Part shown: positions 44,492-55,216 of the stretch, one piece after another
How positions within the stretch are numbered: the stretch's first letter is position 1
Layout of the letters: each line of letters opens with the position of its first letter
Assembly: GCF_003367175.1 (NCBI RefSeq)
Contig: NZ_QRGA01000006.1
Span: 494,678 to 558,677, forward strand
Direction: 5' to 3'
Source of the DNA: Trinickia dinghuensis
GTDB taxonomy: Bacteria > Pseudomonadota > Gammaproteobacteria > Burkholderiales > Burkholderiaceae
Length of the DNA: 64,000 nucleotides
The notes under the pieces: model-generated
Seen by the model: only the letters and a program-made list of their open reading frames with translations
What the model was told of the DNA's origin: nothing
Database searches by the model: none
Program-made: the position numbers and the translations under genes

Positions 44492-45325
44492 TCAGCCGTC
44501 GGTCGAAACGGTAACGGCCTCCCACGCGCGAATCTCCTCGGCCAACGCCGATAGCTTGTCTCGCACGAGCCCGAGCGCATCGCTACCAAGCAAGAGGTGA
44601 GTGGGTGGGCAGTCCGCGGCAATCGCGGCAAGCATCGCGCACGCCGCCTTTTGGGGGTCGCCCAATTGCTTGCCGCTTTTCTCTTCGCGCGCCTTGCGGA
44701 TAGGATCGAAAATGCGGTCGTAATCCGCAATCGAGCGGGGCGTCCGCGCCATCGAGCGGCCGGCCCAGTCGGTGCGGAACGAGCCCGGTGCCACCGCTGT
44801 CACGGCGATGCCGAAAGGCTTGACCTCCTTGCCGAGCGCCTCGGAGATCCCCTCCAATGCGAACTTGCTTCCGCAGTAATAGGCAATTCCCGGCATCGTG
44901 ATGTGCCCACCCATCGACGTGATGTTTAGGATATGGCCGCGTCGGCGCTCACGCATGAAGGGCAAGACAGCCTTCATCATCGCGACCGTTCCGAATACAT
45001 TCACATCGAACTGTCGACGCATCTCCGACAGCGGCGATTCTTCCATGATGCCTTCGTGGCCGTAACCGGCGTTGTTGACTAGGACGTCGATCGGCCCCAC
45101 GCTCGCCTCGATCTCGGCCACGATGCCGCCGATGGCATCGAAGTCGGTCACGTCGAGCACACGTGCGAATGCGGCATTCGCGAAGAGCGCCTCGAAATCG
45201 CGTTTCGCCTCGGTGCTTCGCACGGTACCGACAACTTTGTGCCCCACTGCGAGGGCCTCTTTGGCAAGCGCGCGGCCAAAGCCGCTGCTGACGCCGGTAA
45301 TGAGCAGAGTCTTGCTGGATGACAT
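44492..45325 (-). CDS. Short-chain dehydrogenase/reductase
   Basis: A 277-residue classical SDR: TGVSSGFGRALA (TGxxxGxG), NNAGYG, Ser in ITSMGG and Y-x-x-x-K in YYCGSKFALEG. The Arg-rich stretch VRSTEAKRDF after strand 2 favours NADP(H). It is divergent from an AraC regulator (94 bases between starts), its likely controller. Substrate unknown. Confidence 0.88.
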   Translation of the reverse strand: MSSSKTLLITGVSSGFGRALAKEALAVGHKVVGTVRSTEAKRDFEALFANAAFARVLDVTDFDAIGGIVAEIEASVGPIDVLVNNAGYGHEGIMEESPLSEMRRQFDVNVFGTVAMMKAVLPFMRERRRGHILNITSMGGHITMPGIAYYCGSKFALEGISEALGKEVKPFGIAVTAVAPGSFRTDWAGRSMARTPRSIADYDRIFDPIRKAREEKSGKQLGDPQKAACAMLAAIAADCPPTHLLLGSDALGLVRDKLSALAEEIRAWEAVTVSTDG

Positions 45326-45358
45326 GGCGGCTTCTCCTGAGTATCTATTGGAGAGTGC

Positions 45359-45368
45359 ATACTAGTAT
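45359..45368 (+). promoter_or_regulatory. Palindrome ATACTAGTAT in the SDR/AraC divergent promoter
   Basis: A perfect 10-base palindrome followed by a repeat of TAGTAT. Its place between two divergent starts makes it a candidate regulator site; no experimental pattern is known to me. Confidence 0.25.
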
Positions 45369-45419
45369 TAGTATCGAGGCCGAATAAGCCATGTTGCGCT
45401 GTTTTTCTTGCACAAAGCT

Positions 45420-46406
45420 ATGAATACGAAACACGCCCCCGCTGCCGCTAGTCACCCCTCGGATCCCTCCTCTCGCAGCCGGAACCGCATGGTTGCCGTG
45501 CTGCGCGCATTGGCGCCGGAGGAGGGCTACAACCTGACACCGCTGCCGAGCGTCCGTATCTTGCGTTCGAATCGAGCGCTGTCGCGCACGCCGGTTCTAT
45601 ACGATCCCGGCATCGTGATCGTTTGCCAGGGCCGAAAGCGCGGCTATTTTGGCGACCAGCTCTATCTGTACGACGAGCGTCACTACCTAGCCGTATCCGT
45701 GCCGGTTCCGTTCACCATGGAAACCGATGCGACGCCGGAGCACCCGCTGCTCGCACTGTATTTGCACCTCGATTTCGCACTGGCCGCCGAACTAGCGGCG
45801 CAGATCGATCGGGAAAGCGTAGCAACGCGGATGCGGGCACAGGTGCCGCAAAGCATGATGTCGACGCCGATGGACGAAGCAATGCAGACATCCGTGTTGC
45901 GCTTCCTCGAGGCTATGCATCAGCCGCTGGAGGCCGCAGTGTTAGGTCCTGGGTTGTTGCGAGAACTGTATTTCCGGGTGCTTACCGGGGCACAAGGCAG
46001 TTCGATGCGGGAGGCTTTGGCGATGCGTGGGCAGTTCGGACGGATAGGTAAATCGCTCCGCCTGATTCATGCCGGCTACGCGCAATCGCTCGACGTGGCG
46101 CAGCTCGCGGGAGAAGCGGGGATGAGCGTGCCGAGCTTTCACAGCCACTTCAAGGCGATCACGCAGGTGTCGCCGATGCAGTACTTGAAGTCGACACGCC
46201 TGCATCAGGCTCGCCTATTGATGGTGCGCCGGGACCTGACCGCGGAAGCGGCCGGCCACGCCGTGGGTTACGCGAGCCCATCGCAGTTCAGCCGGGAATT
46301 CAAGCGGCTCTTTGGCTTGACGCCGGCGGCGGAGGCAAAGCGTATGCGCAAGCGCTTCGCGATTCCTGAAGCGTTCGCCGACGCGGCGTATGTTTCGTCG
46401 CATTGA
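45420..46406 (+). CDS. AraC family regulator with AraC_N cupin domain
   Basis: A 328-residue regulator. The N-terminal cupin-type domain (about 50-200: LYDPGIVIVCQGRKRGYFGDQ, YLAVSVPVPF) is the AraC_N type found near alcohol and aldehyde oxidoreductases. Two C-terminal HTH motifs follow (LDVAQLAGEAGMSVPSFHSHF and AEAAGHAVGYASPSQFSREF). It is divergent from the SDR gene. Confidence 0.9.
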   Translation: MNTKHAPAAASHPSDPSSRSRNRMVAVLRALAPEEGYNLTPLPSVRILRSNRALSRTPVLYDPGIVIVCQGRKRGYFGDQLYLYDERHYLAVSVPVPFTMETDATPEHPLLALYLHLDFALAAELAAQIDRESVATRMRAQVPQSMMSTPMDEAMQTSVLRFLEAMHQPLEAAVLGPGLLRELYFRVLTGAQGSSMREALAMRGQFGRIGKSLRLIHAGYAQSLDVAQLAGEAGMSVPSFHSHFKAITQVSPMQYLKSTRLHQARLLMVRRDLTAEAAGHAVGYASPSQFSREFKRLFGLTPAAEAKRMRKRFAIPEAFADAAYVSSH

Positions 46407-46443
46407 GTTTGGCGAGATTCGCTTGAGTCATTCATTCTGCCGC

Positions 46444-47295
46444 TCACCGCCTTTGCTCGAGCTCCGCCAACAACTCCCGATGGCGCTCTTCAGTCTCGTC
46501 ATCCGCGGGAAACATGCATTCCAATCGCAACTCCTGCGCCGCAACATTCTGCGGAGCCCCGAGGGTCGTGACCATCGAGAAATAGCGAAGCACGACGCCA
46601 TCTCTAACGAAGCCTATCGGAATGACAGGCATCGTCGGCGCAGCGGACGATGCCTGATGCGCCTTCCAATCGCGAGGCACGCCCGGATAGGCAAGCAGTT
46701 CGTCGAGCAGACGCCGCGTGCCGGCGTCGACCACATGACCGACCGACTCTCGATACACGCGTTGCAGCAAGCTTCGCGAAACCATCTCCCAATCCGCCAC
46801 GAACGGACGCATCCCCCGCGGATCGAAAATCAGATGCAGCATGTTGCGCGGACCTTCGCGCGAGGCCATATCGACGAAGCATCCGAAGAAGCGCGGCGCC
46901 GCATCGTTGGTCATCAAAACGTTCCAATGGCGATCCATCACGATCGCGGGAAACGGCTCATGCTGACGAACGACCCGCTCGAGCGCGCGGATTACGCTAT
47001 GCATCTCCTGTGCGTTCCAGGGCGCCTCCGAATACACCGGCGCGTAGCCGGCGGCAAGCAGCAGCGCATTGCGCTCGCGCAGCGGGACATCGAGTGTCTG
47101 CGCAAGGATCAGCAGCGTCTCGCGTCCAGGCGCGCTGCGCCCGCTTTCGATAAAACTGATCTGCCGCTGCGAGACGCCGGCCTCGAGCGACAGATCGAGC
47201 TGACTCACGCCACGCAGGTCGCGCCAATAGCGCAGCAAGTCACCGAGTTCGCTCTGCGGCGCTTTGGAATCGGAACTAGACCGGGTGGCGTTCAT
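46444..47295 (-). CDS. XRE family regulator with MmyB-like sensor domain
   Basis: A 283-residue protein. The helix-turn-helix (about 18-75) contains RGVSQLDLSLEAGVSQRQISFIESGR. The C-terminal MmyB-like domain (about 105-270) is PAS-like and in homologues binds fatty acids. It lies 36 bases downstream of the CMD-type gene on the same strand and may regulate it. Confidence 0.88.
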   Translation of the reverse strand: MNATRSSSDSKAPQSELGDLLRYWRDLRGVSQLDLSLEAGVSQRQISFIESGRSAPGRETLLILAQTLDVPLRERNALLLAAGYAPVYSEAPWNAQEMHSVIRALERVVRQHEPFPAIVMDRHWNVLMTNDAAPRFFGCFVDMASREGPRNMLHLIFDPRGMRPFVADWEMVSRSLLQRVYRESVGHVVDAGTRRLLDELLAYPGVPRDWKAHQASSAAPTMPVIPIGFVRDGVVLRYFSMVTTLGAPQNVAAQELRLECMFPADDETEERHRELLAELEQRR

Positions 47296-47331
47296 CGGAT
47301 CTCCTAACTTCGATGGATCGAAAGGGACGAC

Positions 47332-47889
47332 TCAGTGCGCCGGCGCATGCCAGGCAAACTCCTCGAACTGCGCTTCGAGCGGCGGCCGCGTGACGCTGCT
47401 GGTGTAGTTCGTGATCGTCGATGCGGCCACCACCGCGATCACATCCAGTAGCTGCTCGGCGCTGAACCCTGCCTCGAGAAAGCGCCGCTGGTCCGCTTCG
47501 GCCAAGCGGCCACGCTTTTCTATCAGCGCGCGAGCCAACGCCGAAAAGGCGGCGAGGCCAGCGTCGGCAGGCAAGGCGCCGCGCCGGATCGCATCGACGT
47601 CGGCAGGATGCACGCCCTCCTTCAACGCGAGCATCGAATGAAACGCGGCCGGCCATTCACTGGCGTTGGTGACAGCATTGGTCAGCAAGAGCGTCTGAAT
47701 CTGCGGCTCGGTCAAATCGCTTCCATGCACGCGCTCGAACAGGCCGATGAAACCATTGATCAACAATGGCGAGGTGGCCATTTTCGCTGCGATGTTCGGG
47801 ATCTGGCCGAACGTCTGTTGCACTTTCTCGAGCACGGGCTTCGATTGCGCGGGGGCGGATTCGATCGTATGAACGGGATAGCTGGACAT
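47332..47889 (-). CDS. AhpD/CMD-like protein without the active-site cysteines
   Basis: A 185-residue helical protein of the carboxymuconolactone decarboxylase superfamily. LLLTNAVTNASEWPAAFHSMLALKEGV aligns with the AhpD region N-x-x-N-x-C-x-x-C-x-x-A-H, but both Cys are absent. Peroxidase-type activity is therefore unlikely. The start at 47889 has AGGAGAT upstream. It is the first gene of a pair with the XRE/MmyB regulator. Confidence 0.8.
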   Translation of the reverse strand: MSSYPVHTIESAPAQSKPVLEKVQQTFGQIPNIAAKMATSPLLINGFIGLFERVHGSDLTEPQIQTLLLTNAVTNASEWPAAFHSMLALKEGVHPADVDAIRRGALPADAGLAAFSALARALIEKRGRLAEADQRRFLEAGFSAEQLLDVIAVVAASTITNYTSSVTRPPLEAQFEEFAWHAPAH

Positions 47890-48083
47890 GGTATCTCCTG
47901 GGTGGTGAGCGCTGCCGGAATGGCAACGCGACAACCGAAGCGTAGAGACGGCCGATCATCGGGCCAATTACATCCCATGTAATCACCGCGCGGCGGGACC
48001 GGCGGCGGCGGATGCGAAGGACTTGCCCCGCCCTCTCCCATACGGCCCCGTATCCCAACGGGGTGTGATCGCAAAGAAATCGC

Positions 48084-48252
48084 TTGACGCAATGCAACAT
48101 GTCGCGTAGTGTAAAATACCTAAGTTTCAAAAACGCCAGACTGCTCATCATGCGCCGCCATCCGCGGCTCTCGTTGGTCTATCCTTCTTGATTCTTCATC
48201 CGTCCTTGCTTCGAGGGCGTGCATCTTTATTCGTCAGCTTAAGGAATATCTA
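48084..48252 (+). promoter_or_regulatory. Promoter and long 5' untranslated region of the cold-shock gene
   Basis: TTGACG (48084-48089) and a -10-like TAGTGT/TAAAAT at 48107-48117 precede about 135 untranslated bases before the GTG start. Long leaders of this kind in csp genes act as temperature-dependent RNA structures; that role is inferred here. AAGGA at 48241 is the ribosome site. Confidence 0.4.
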
Positions 48253-48456
48253 GTGGAAACCGGTACTGTCAAGTGGTTCAACGATAGCAAGGGCTTTGGC
48301 TTCATCACGCCGGACAAGGGTGGCGAGGACCTCTTCGCACACTTCTCCGAAGTGCGCGGCACGGGCTTCAAGACGCTTGCGGAAGGCCAGAAGGTCACCT
48401 ACGAAACGAAGCGCGGCCCGAAGGGTCTGCAGGCTTCGAACATTACCCCGCAGTAA
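48253..48456 (+). CDS. cspA: Cold-shock domain protein
   Basis: A 67-residue CSD protein of normal length. The RNA-binding motifs RNP1 (KGFGFIT) and RNP2 (DLFAHF) are intact. It starts with GTG behind AAGGAATATCTA. It binds single-stranded RNA and melts structure, and the family includes cold-induced and constitutive members, which sequence alone does not separate. Confidence 0.95.
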   Translation: METGTVKWFNDSKGFGFITPDKGGEDLFAHFSEVRGTGFKTLAEGQKVTYETKRGPKGLQASNITPQ

Positions 48457-48470
48457 CGCTGTCGCTTTCG

Positions 48471-48505
48471 GATGGCGCCGCCCGCTCAGGCGGCGCCATC
48501 CTCCC
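48471..48505 (+). terminator. Terminator after the cold-shock gene
   Basis: GATGGCGCCGCC, loop CGCTCA, GGCGGCGCCATC is a perfect 12-base-pair stem 15 bases after the stop. It is followed by CTCCCGCTTT, so the T-tract is poor. Confidence 0.7.
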
Positions 48506-48691
48506 GCTTTGAACCGTGGCGGTCGTACGCCACGCGTGCCAGCCATCTTCCTGCACCCCTGTTTCCGCTGCGCCCGCAGGCCGGACAAGGCACAACGTGC
48601 AACATCACCCCGCGTGAACGCGAGGCAGCAAGCGACGGCATGAGCCGACGCCCCGCATCGACGCGGCACTATGCTCACTGGAGAAATCGAT

Positions 48692-48961
48692 TTGGCAAAA
48701 GAAGAGCTACTGGAACTAGACGGGGTCGTCGACGAAGTGCTGCCTGACAGCAAGTACCGCGTCACGCTCGAGAACGGCGTGGTGGTGAGCGCCTATGCAT
48801 CGGGACGCATGCGCAAGAATCACATCCGGATTCTCGCGGGCGATCGCGTCACGCTGGAGCTGTCGGTCTACGATCTGTCGAAAGGACGGATCAACTTCCG
48901 GCACAAGGATGAACGTGCCACCGGCGGTGGACAGCCGCGCACCAATACGTACCGCCGATAA
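48692..48961 (+). CDS. infA: Translation initiation factor IF-1 (second-copy type)
   Basis: An 89-residue S1/OB-fold protein, longer than the usual 72. [24 protein letters not shown] and the end [16 protein letters not shown] are the IF-1 core, with an extra Gly/Thr/Arg tail. The TTG at 48692 is chosen because GGAG lies eight bases upstream and the family N-terminus begins there; an in-frame ATG seven codons earlier is less likely. Burkholderiales commonly carry such a longer second IF-1. Confidence 0.88.
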   Translation: MAKEELLELDGVVDEVLPDSKYRVTLENGVVVSAYASGRMRKNHIRILAGDRVTLELSVYDLSKGRINFRHKDERATGGGQPRTNTYRR

Positions 48962-48991
48962 GCCTGAGCGGATCTAGTTTTCCGCGTCGTA

Positions 48992-48997
48992 TATACT
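48992..48997 (+). promoter_or_regulatory. -10 element of the trpS leader
   Basis: TATACT ends six bases before the leader ATG at 49004, so transcription should start at or next to the ATG. I see no good -35 hexamer at the right distance. Confidence 0.45.
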
Positions 48998-49003
48998 CAC
49001 CCC

Positions 49004-50180
<1,177 letters not shown>

Positions 50181-50323
50181 CCGAGCCGTTGCTTTCGGCA
50201 AAGTCCGGATATACAACGGCGCGATGAGTGCCGACCAAATCGCGACACTGGCACAATCATAGTAAGCTGCGGCAATCACCTTTACATCCAACGCACATCG
50301 AACCACGCCTCGAGACCTGAGCC

Positions 50324-50770
50324 ATGCAAGTTTCCCCGATCACACTGACTACGCCCGCGCCGACGCTGAGCAACTCCGATAAGCAATCGTCATCGTCGAA
50401 TTCAGGAAACGACACGTCGACGAAGGTAACGAGCGCCGCCGGCGTTTCGGGTGACGCGTCGGCCAAATCCGGCGCTGCTCAGTCGAATGCGAGCGCGAGT
50501 GGGAGTGCGAGCACGCAATCGTCTGTCATCGATCAGTTGAAGTCGATGATCGAGGCGCTGCAAAAACAGCTTACGCAATTGCAGCAACAGGTCGCACGCG
50601 CGTCGGCGCAGCAAAACGCCCAGCAAACAACCGCGAGCAATTCGACAGTGCAAGGGCTGATGGCGCAAGAGAGCGCCGTTTCGTCCGCGCTCCACACGGC
50701 ACAAGCACAGCTGGTGCAGGCCATGCTGTCGTCCGGCAAGACGACCGGGCTCGTATCGGCTCAAGGGTAA
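50324..50770 (+). CDS. FlxA-like small protein
   Basis: A 148-residue hydrophilic protein, very rich in Ser, Ala and Gln. The first 65 residues are low complexity; IDQLKSMIEALQKQLTQLQQQVARA (about 69-93) is a coiled coil of the FlxA-like type. No signal peptide. Function unknown. Confidence 0.6.
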   Translation: MQVSPITLTTPAPTLSNSDKQSSSSNSGNDTSTKVTSAAGVSGDASAKSGAAQSNASASGSASTQSSVIDQLKSMIEALQKQLTQLQQQVARASAQQNAQQTTASNSTVQGLMAQESAVSSALHTAQAQLVQAMLSSGKTTGLVSAQG

Positions 50771-50807
50771 CAAGCCGTCGTAGCCCTCGACGTAACGCGC
50801 GCCAAAA

Positions 50808-51605
50808 CTAGCCGCTGGGGGTGGGATTTTCTATGAAGCGTTGCGGCCTTGCACGACGCAACGTTTCATAGCTCGTGACGGCCTTTTCGAAGACACCCAG
50901 CAAGTACCGGCGGTGACGTTCCTCGTCACTCGTGCTACGCCAATGCGGGACCGGATATCGAGGCTCGGTCGCCGACGGGACCGGCGATTGCGCGTCCTCT
51001 GCGCGCTGACGCCACTCCGCGATTGCTTGATCCAACCGAGCATCGTCGTTCTGATACCAGGCTTGCGCAACTTGCTCGCCCAGCATGCTTTGCCGCAGGC
51101 GATCGCGCTGCTGACGCCAAACTTCAATACGTTCGACATCGACAGTCGACGCATCGATAGCACCGAAATGCTGAGCCGCGAGCAAATCGTCGTGGGCTTT
51201 CATGTAGGCCTGATAGCGTTCGACGATCTGCATCGCTTCGCCGTATGCGGGCGACGGCAGGCTGCGCTTCAAGTAGGCTTTCAATTGATCCGCCCGATCG
51301 CCGTCCGTCTTTTCCAATAGGAACGAATCGATCAACTCCAGCAAGGCGGAATTCGCGATCAATTCATGATTTTCCGTCAAGGCTAGGCCCGGTTCGGAAG
51401 AACGATCGTGCGATGCGGCGTTGGATGGGTCTCCGGCGCCGAAAGCGGAAGCGGCTTGGCCAACAGAGGACGATCGACGAGCGGCATTAGGCTCCGGCGC
51501 CACATGCCGCTCATACGCGATTCCGAGCGACAAGCCGACGGCTGCCGCTGCAACGAGGCACATCTTCAGCCTAAAGCTGCCCTGTCCGGTTTCGCCAAGA
51601 ACCAT
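50808..51605 (-). CDS. Lipase-secretion-chaperone-like protein
   Basis: A 265-residue protein with an N-terminal membrane anchor (about 15-30) and a helical periplasmic part. LLELIDSFLLEKTDGDRADQLKAYLKRSL, PAYGEAMQIVERYQAYMKA and RDRLRQSMLGEQVAQAWYQNDDARLDQAI follow the spacing of LifO foldases, which help a secreted lipase fold. The canonical RxxFDYxLSxxGE motif is degenerate, and no lipase gene is adjacent; the neighbour upstream is a GH28 enzyme. Confidence 0.5.
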   Translation of the reverse strand: MVLGETGQGSFRLKMCLVAAAAVGLSLGIAYERHVAPEPNAARRSSSVGQAASAFGAGDPSNAASHDRSSEPGLALTENHELIANSALLELIDSFLLEKTDGDRADQLKAYLKRSLPSPAYGEAMQIVERYQAYMKAHDDLLAAQHFGAIDASTVDVERIEVWRQQRDRLRQSMLGEQVAQAWYQNDDARLDQAIAEWRQRAEDAQSPVPSATEPRYPVPHWRSTSDEERHRRYLLGVFEKAVTSYETLRRARPQRFIENPTPSG

Positions 51606-51676
51606 ATGTCTGTCGTGCCGGCGCCATGCAGACGGGTCGCGGGTCGCCCCGTCGCATCGCTATCGCTATCGCTGGG

Positions 51677-52918
51677 TCAGAACGAACAGCTCGGTACGCT
51701 TCCGCTCGTCGTGAAACTCGACGTGGTTACGCCGGTGCCGGACGGTTTGTCGTTCGAGTTATCCAGGCCGACGGTGGCGTACTGATCGCCGCTTTGAGCA
51801 GTCGCGTCCAGATCGACATTGGCAAGCCACGCACCGACCGGGTAGCTCGAATTGCGTCCGTCGATCTTCGTGTACGCACCCGACACCGATTCGGTCGAAT
51901 AGACGCCATTGACGAGGATGTTCGACAACGACGGACTGCCGCCGGTCGAGCACGTGTTGTAGTTGGTATCCATGACGATCAAGTGCTTCACGTTGGTCAT
52001 GCAGGTGTCGATATAGCTCACCTGCTTCACCGTCAGCGAACACGGTCCGGTCTTGACGTTGATCCCGTTGGCGTCGGTCGATGCCGTGCCGCTCAGATCG
52101 TTGCCATAAACGTAGTTGTTCTTGAACAGAATGTTCGACACCGTGTTCTGGTCGATGCTTCCCACGGAAAGCCCATGCGTACCGTGCAGCCGAGTGTTCG
52201 AGACGGTGACGTTCGAGATGTTTCCGGAGTTCGTCTTCACCGCGATGCCGTCGTCGCCGGCCTCGATGTCGGAGTTCGTCACCGTGGCATTCGTGAGGCT
52301 GTCGATGTCGATACCGTCGGCGTTCTTGCGCGTCGCCGGGGTACGTATCGATACGCTCCAGGCAGTAAAGCCGTTGCCGCCTTCGACGTACAGGTTCGGA
52401 TGCGCGGCCTGCGCCAGCGTCACGTTATAGACGATGAAATTGGTGATGTTGCTCGCTTGTACCAACCGAGGCGTGCCGGAGATGAGATCGCCCCGGCCGT
52501 CGACCGTTCCCGGTCCCATCAACGATGCGTTCGTGCCCGTAAACGCGAGCAGGTTGGCATTGCTGGAGTAGTTGTTGCCGTAAAGGGTCGTCCCCGACGC
52601 GATCACGAGGCCTTCGCCGTTGATCGTCAAGCTGCCGGCATAAAAAGCATCGTTGGAGCCGGACGCAGCCAGCACCACCGACTTGCCGGTGCCCGCGCAG
52701 GCATTCAGCGCGTTCTGGATGTTGGTCGTATCGTCGCTGGTCGGGGGCGACGACCGTTGCGAGCTGGAGAATCTCGCATTGATCGTTTGGCACACCGTGG
52801 GATAAGCGGGCTGCGTGACGGTTCGGCTGTCGCCGGTCGCCACGGTTTGAGCATCGGCGGCCCCCGCGGCGAGACAGAGCGCGGCAATGAGCAGACTGGC
52901 CTTGCATGTGTTTTTCAT
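51677..52918 (-). CDS. Secreted GH28 polygalacturonase-like enzyme
   Basis: A 413-residue secreted enzyme with a signal peptide (1-23, GAADA) and a parallel beta-helix pattern. GH28 catalytic motifs are NADGIDID, AGDDGIAVK (paired Asp) and GTHGLSVGS; the usual RIK is replaced by INVKT. It should hydrolyse pectin backbones, which suggests contact with plant material. The start at 52918 was chosen for the signal peptide. Confidence 0.85.
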   Translation of the reverse strand: MKNTCKASLLIAALCLAAGAADAQTVATGDSRTVTQPAYPTVCQTINARFSSSQRSSPPTSDDTTNIQNALNACAGTGKSVVLAASGSNDAFYAGSLTINGEGLVIASGTTLYGNNYSSNANLLAFTGTNASLMGPGTVDGRGDLISGTPRLVQASNITNFIVYNVTLAQAAHPNLYVEGGNGFTAWSVSIRTPATRKNADGIDIDSLTNATVTNSDIEAGDDGIAVKTNSGNISNVTVSNTRLHGTHGLSVGSIDQNTVSNILFKNNYVYGNDLSGTASTDANGINVKTGPCSLTVKQVSYIDTCMTNVKHLIVMDTNYNTCSTGGSPSLSNILVNGVYSTESVSGAYTKIDGRNSSYPVGAWLANVDLDATAQSGDQYATVGLDNSNDKPSGTGVTTSSFTTSGSVPSCSF

Positions 52919-53404
52919 CGGATACCACTCCTGTTGGCGACAAATTCCGTTCGGGCGCGGATTCATGGCTCCGCGTTGTGATTTACGGCAAAGACGGGAG
53001 AAGGCTGCCGGGAATCTTAGCCTTGACCTACCGCGCGTAGAAGGTACGGTTTGGCGGAACAGTGCATCAGGAAAGCCCTACCGGATAGCCTCAACGTCGC
53101 TTGTTTCGAGCATAAGATCGCCTGATTTTGTGCGACGTCTACTTGCTCGGCGCTAGCGTTCACTCGGGGTGAAATCCCGAACGCATTTCGGCATGCCGAC
53201 CGGCTCCGCGCGCGGTGGTCCAGGCAATGCCCTGGAATCCGTTGCCGCGGATTCACAGTACGAGCGTCATCTTCAGACTTGGGAGGGCCCACATGCGCCT
53301 ATGACTACTACGGCGAGGCGCTGAATCGGGTCTTGGCGCGCGTTCAGAGCCGAAGCTGAACCGAGCCAAGCCGCTTACCCTGCTTACCGAATGGGAGTTC
53401 AAGC
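52919..53404. other. Intergenic stretch without a gene
   Basis: This 486-base stretch between the divergent GH28 and DUF1330 genes has no supported ORF, hairpin terminator or repeat. It must contain both promoters. GGGAGTTC just before 53405 is the DUF1330 ribosome site. Confidence 0.4.
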
Positions 53405-53698
53405 ATGAAGGGATACTGGATCGTTTTAGGGCAGGACGTGACGGATCAGGTGGCGCAAAAGCAATACGTCGAGCTATGGGCGCCGATCGCCGAGAAATAT
53501 CAGGCCAAGCTCAAGCTGCTCGATGCCAGCGTCGCTTTGAAGGAATCGCTCGGCACCCGGCGCGTCATGGCAGTGGAATTTCCGTCGTATGCGGCAGCGA
53601 AGGCTTGCTACGAGGAAGCCGCATATCAGAATGCGAAGGAATTCGCCGTTCGGGCTTCGAAGCGCGAGCTGCTCATCATCGAGGCAGATCTGGCCTAG
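53405..53698 (+). CDS. DUF1330 family protein
   Basis: A 97-residue dimeric alpha-beta barrel-like protein. KGYWIVLGQDVTDQVAQKQY and VMAVEFPSYAAAKACYEE are the DUF1330 pattern. No known reaction. It stands alone. Confidence 0.85.
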   Translation: MKGYWIVLGQDVTDQVAQKQYVELWAPIAEKYQAKLKLLDASVALKESLGTRRVMAVEFPSYAAAKACYEEAAYQNAKEFAVRASKRELLIIEADLA

Positions 53699-53998
53699 CT
53701 GCCAGGGCGTAGCGGCGGGTGCGGGAAGCCCGTTCTCCGAGGCGCTTGCATCACGCCCTCTCCCGCTCAGCGCACCCGTCCCGCCGTTTCCGAATGACGG
53801 CCCACGGCGTTTGCGCATCTACGTGGACGGCAAACGCAAAGCGCCGAAATCCGATGTAAAGCACCCATAGCGAACGCTCCGGCCTTCGCTGTGGGCGATA
53901 CATCGGCGTAGTATGTCGATCAGCAGGAGACATCACCCACGCCACAAGCCTGGGATGAGAATTCGATCGATCGATTCCGTACACGGAGGAGGTGCATC
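53699..53998. other. Intergenic stretch before ald
   Basis: Three hundred bases with short open frames on both strands but no supported gene. It ends in CGGAGGAGG, the ribosome site of ald. I found no clear promoter hexamers or operator. Confidence 0.35.
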
Positions 53999-55114
53999 AT
54001 GCTGGTCGGCGTTCCCAAGGAGATCAAGAACCAGGAGTACCGCGTGGGCCTTACCCCCGCCGGCGCACGCGAACTGGTCGGCCGAGGCCATCAAGTACTC
54101 GTGCAGAAGGATGCCGGCGCAGCCGTCGGCCTACCCGACGATGCCTATGCCGCCGCAGGCGCCACGATATGCGGCGACGCACAAGAAGTCTTCGCGCGCG
54201 CCGATATGATCATCAAGGTCAAAGAGCCTCAGGCCGTCGAGCGCGCGATGCTGCGGCACGGCCAAATTATCTATACGTATCTCCATCTCGCCCCCGACCC
54301 GGAACAGGCAAACGATCTCATTGCCTCCGGCGCCGTCTGCATCGCTTACGAGACGATTACCGGCGCGGGCGGCGGCCTCCCCTTGCTCGCACCGATGAGC
54401 GAAGTGGCGGGACGGATGTCAATCCAAGTTGCCGCGGCGCAGCTCGAGAAACCGCGCGGAGGAATGGGCCTGCTGCTTGCCGGCGTGCCCGGCGTCGCGC
54501 CCGGACATGTCGTCATCATCGGCGGCGGGATGGTCGGCACGAACGCGCTGCAAATGGCCATCGGCATGGGGGCGCGCGTCACGATTCTCGATACGAACGT
54601 CGAACGCCTGCGTCAGTTGGATCTGATTTTCGGCAATCGCATTTCGACCATGTTCTCGAGCACGGATGCCATCGAGCGATGCGTCGCAAGAGCCGATGCC
54701 GTTATCGGCGCCGTGCTGATTCCCGGTGCAACGGCGCCGCGGCTCGTCACGCGCGACATGATTTCGACGATGAAGAAAGGGGCAGTCGTCGTGGATGTCG
54801 CCATCGATCAGGGCGGGTGCTTCGAGACCTCGCATGCGACGACTCATGCCGAGCCGACGTATATCGTCGACGGCGTCATTCATTATTGCGTCGCCAACAT
54901 GCCGGGCGCCGTCGCGCGCACGTCGACGTTCGCGTTGACCAATGCAACACTCGGACACGCCATCGCACTCGCAAGCAAGGGATGGAAGCGTGCCATGGCC
55001 GACGACCCGCATCTGCGAGCCGGCCTCAACGTGTGCGAGGGACATGTCACGTACGAAGCCGTCGCAAAGGCACTCGGTCAGCCGTACGTGCGCGCGGCGG
55101 ATCTGCTTGCGTAG
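53999..55114 (+). CDS. ald: Alanine dehydrogenase
   Basis: A 371-residue enzyme converting L-alanine to pyruvate and ammonia with NAD. MLVGVPKEIKNQEYRVGLTP opens the family; the catalytic Lys is in MIIKVKEPQ and His in YTYLHLAPD; the NAD loop is IIGGGMVGTNA; DVAIDQGG is the metal-side motif. A very strong ribosome site precedes the ATG. No Lrp-type regulator gene is adjacent. Confidence 0.95.
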   Translation: MLVGVPKEIKNQEYRVGLTPAGARELVGRGHQVLVQKDAGAAVGLPDDAYAAAGATICGDAQEVFARADMIIKVKEPQAVERAMLRHGQIIYTYLHLAPDPEQANDLIASGAVCIAYETITGAGGGLPLLAPMSEVAGRMSIQVAAAQLEKPRGGMGLLLAGVPGVAPGHVVIIGGGMVGTNALQMAIGMGARVTILDTNVERLRQLDLIFGNRISTMFSSTDAIERCVARADAVIGAVLIPGATAPRLVTRDMISTMKKGAVVVDVAIDQGGCFETSHATTHAEPTYIVDGVIHYCVANMPGAVARTSTFALTNATLGHAIALASKGWKRAMADDPHLRAGLNVCEGHVTYEAVAKALGQPYVRAADLLA

Positions 55115-55216
55115 CGAGTCGTGGAGGAGTTGGAATGGGCGCGGTGCGAGAGCGACTTATACTGAGCGGCTAAGTGCTCGTATTCACCAAATCAGAAGCC
55201 GAACCGAAACAGCGCC

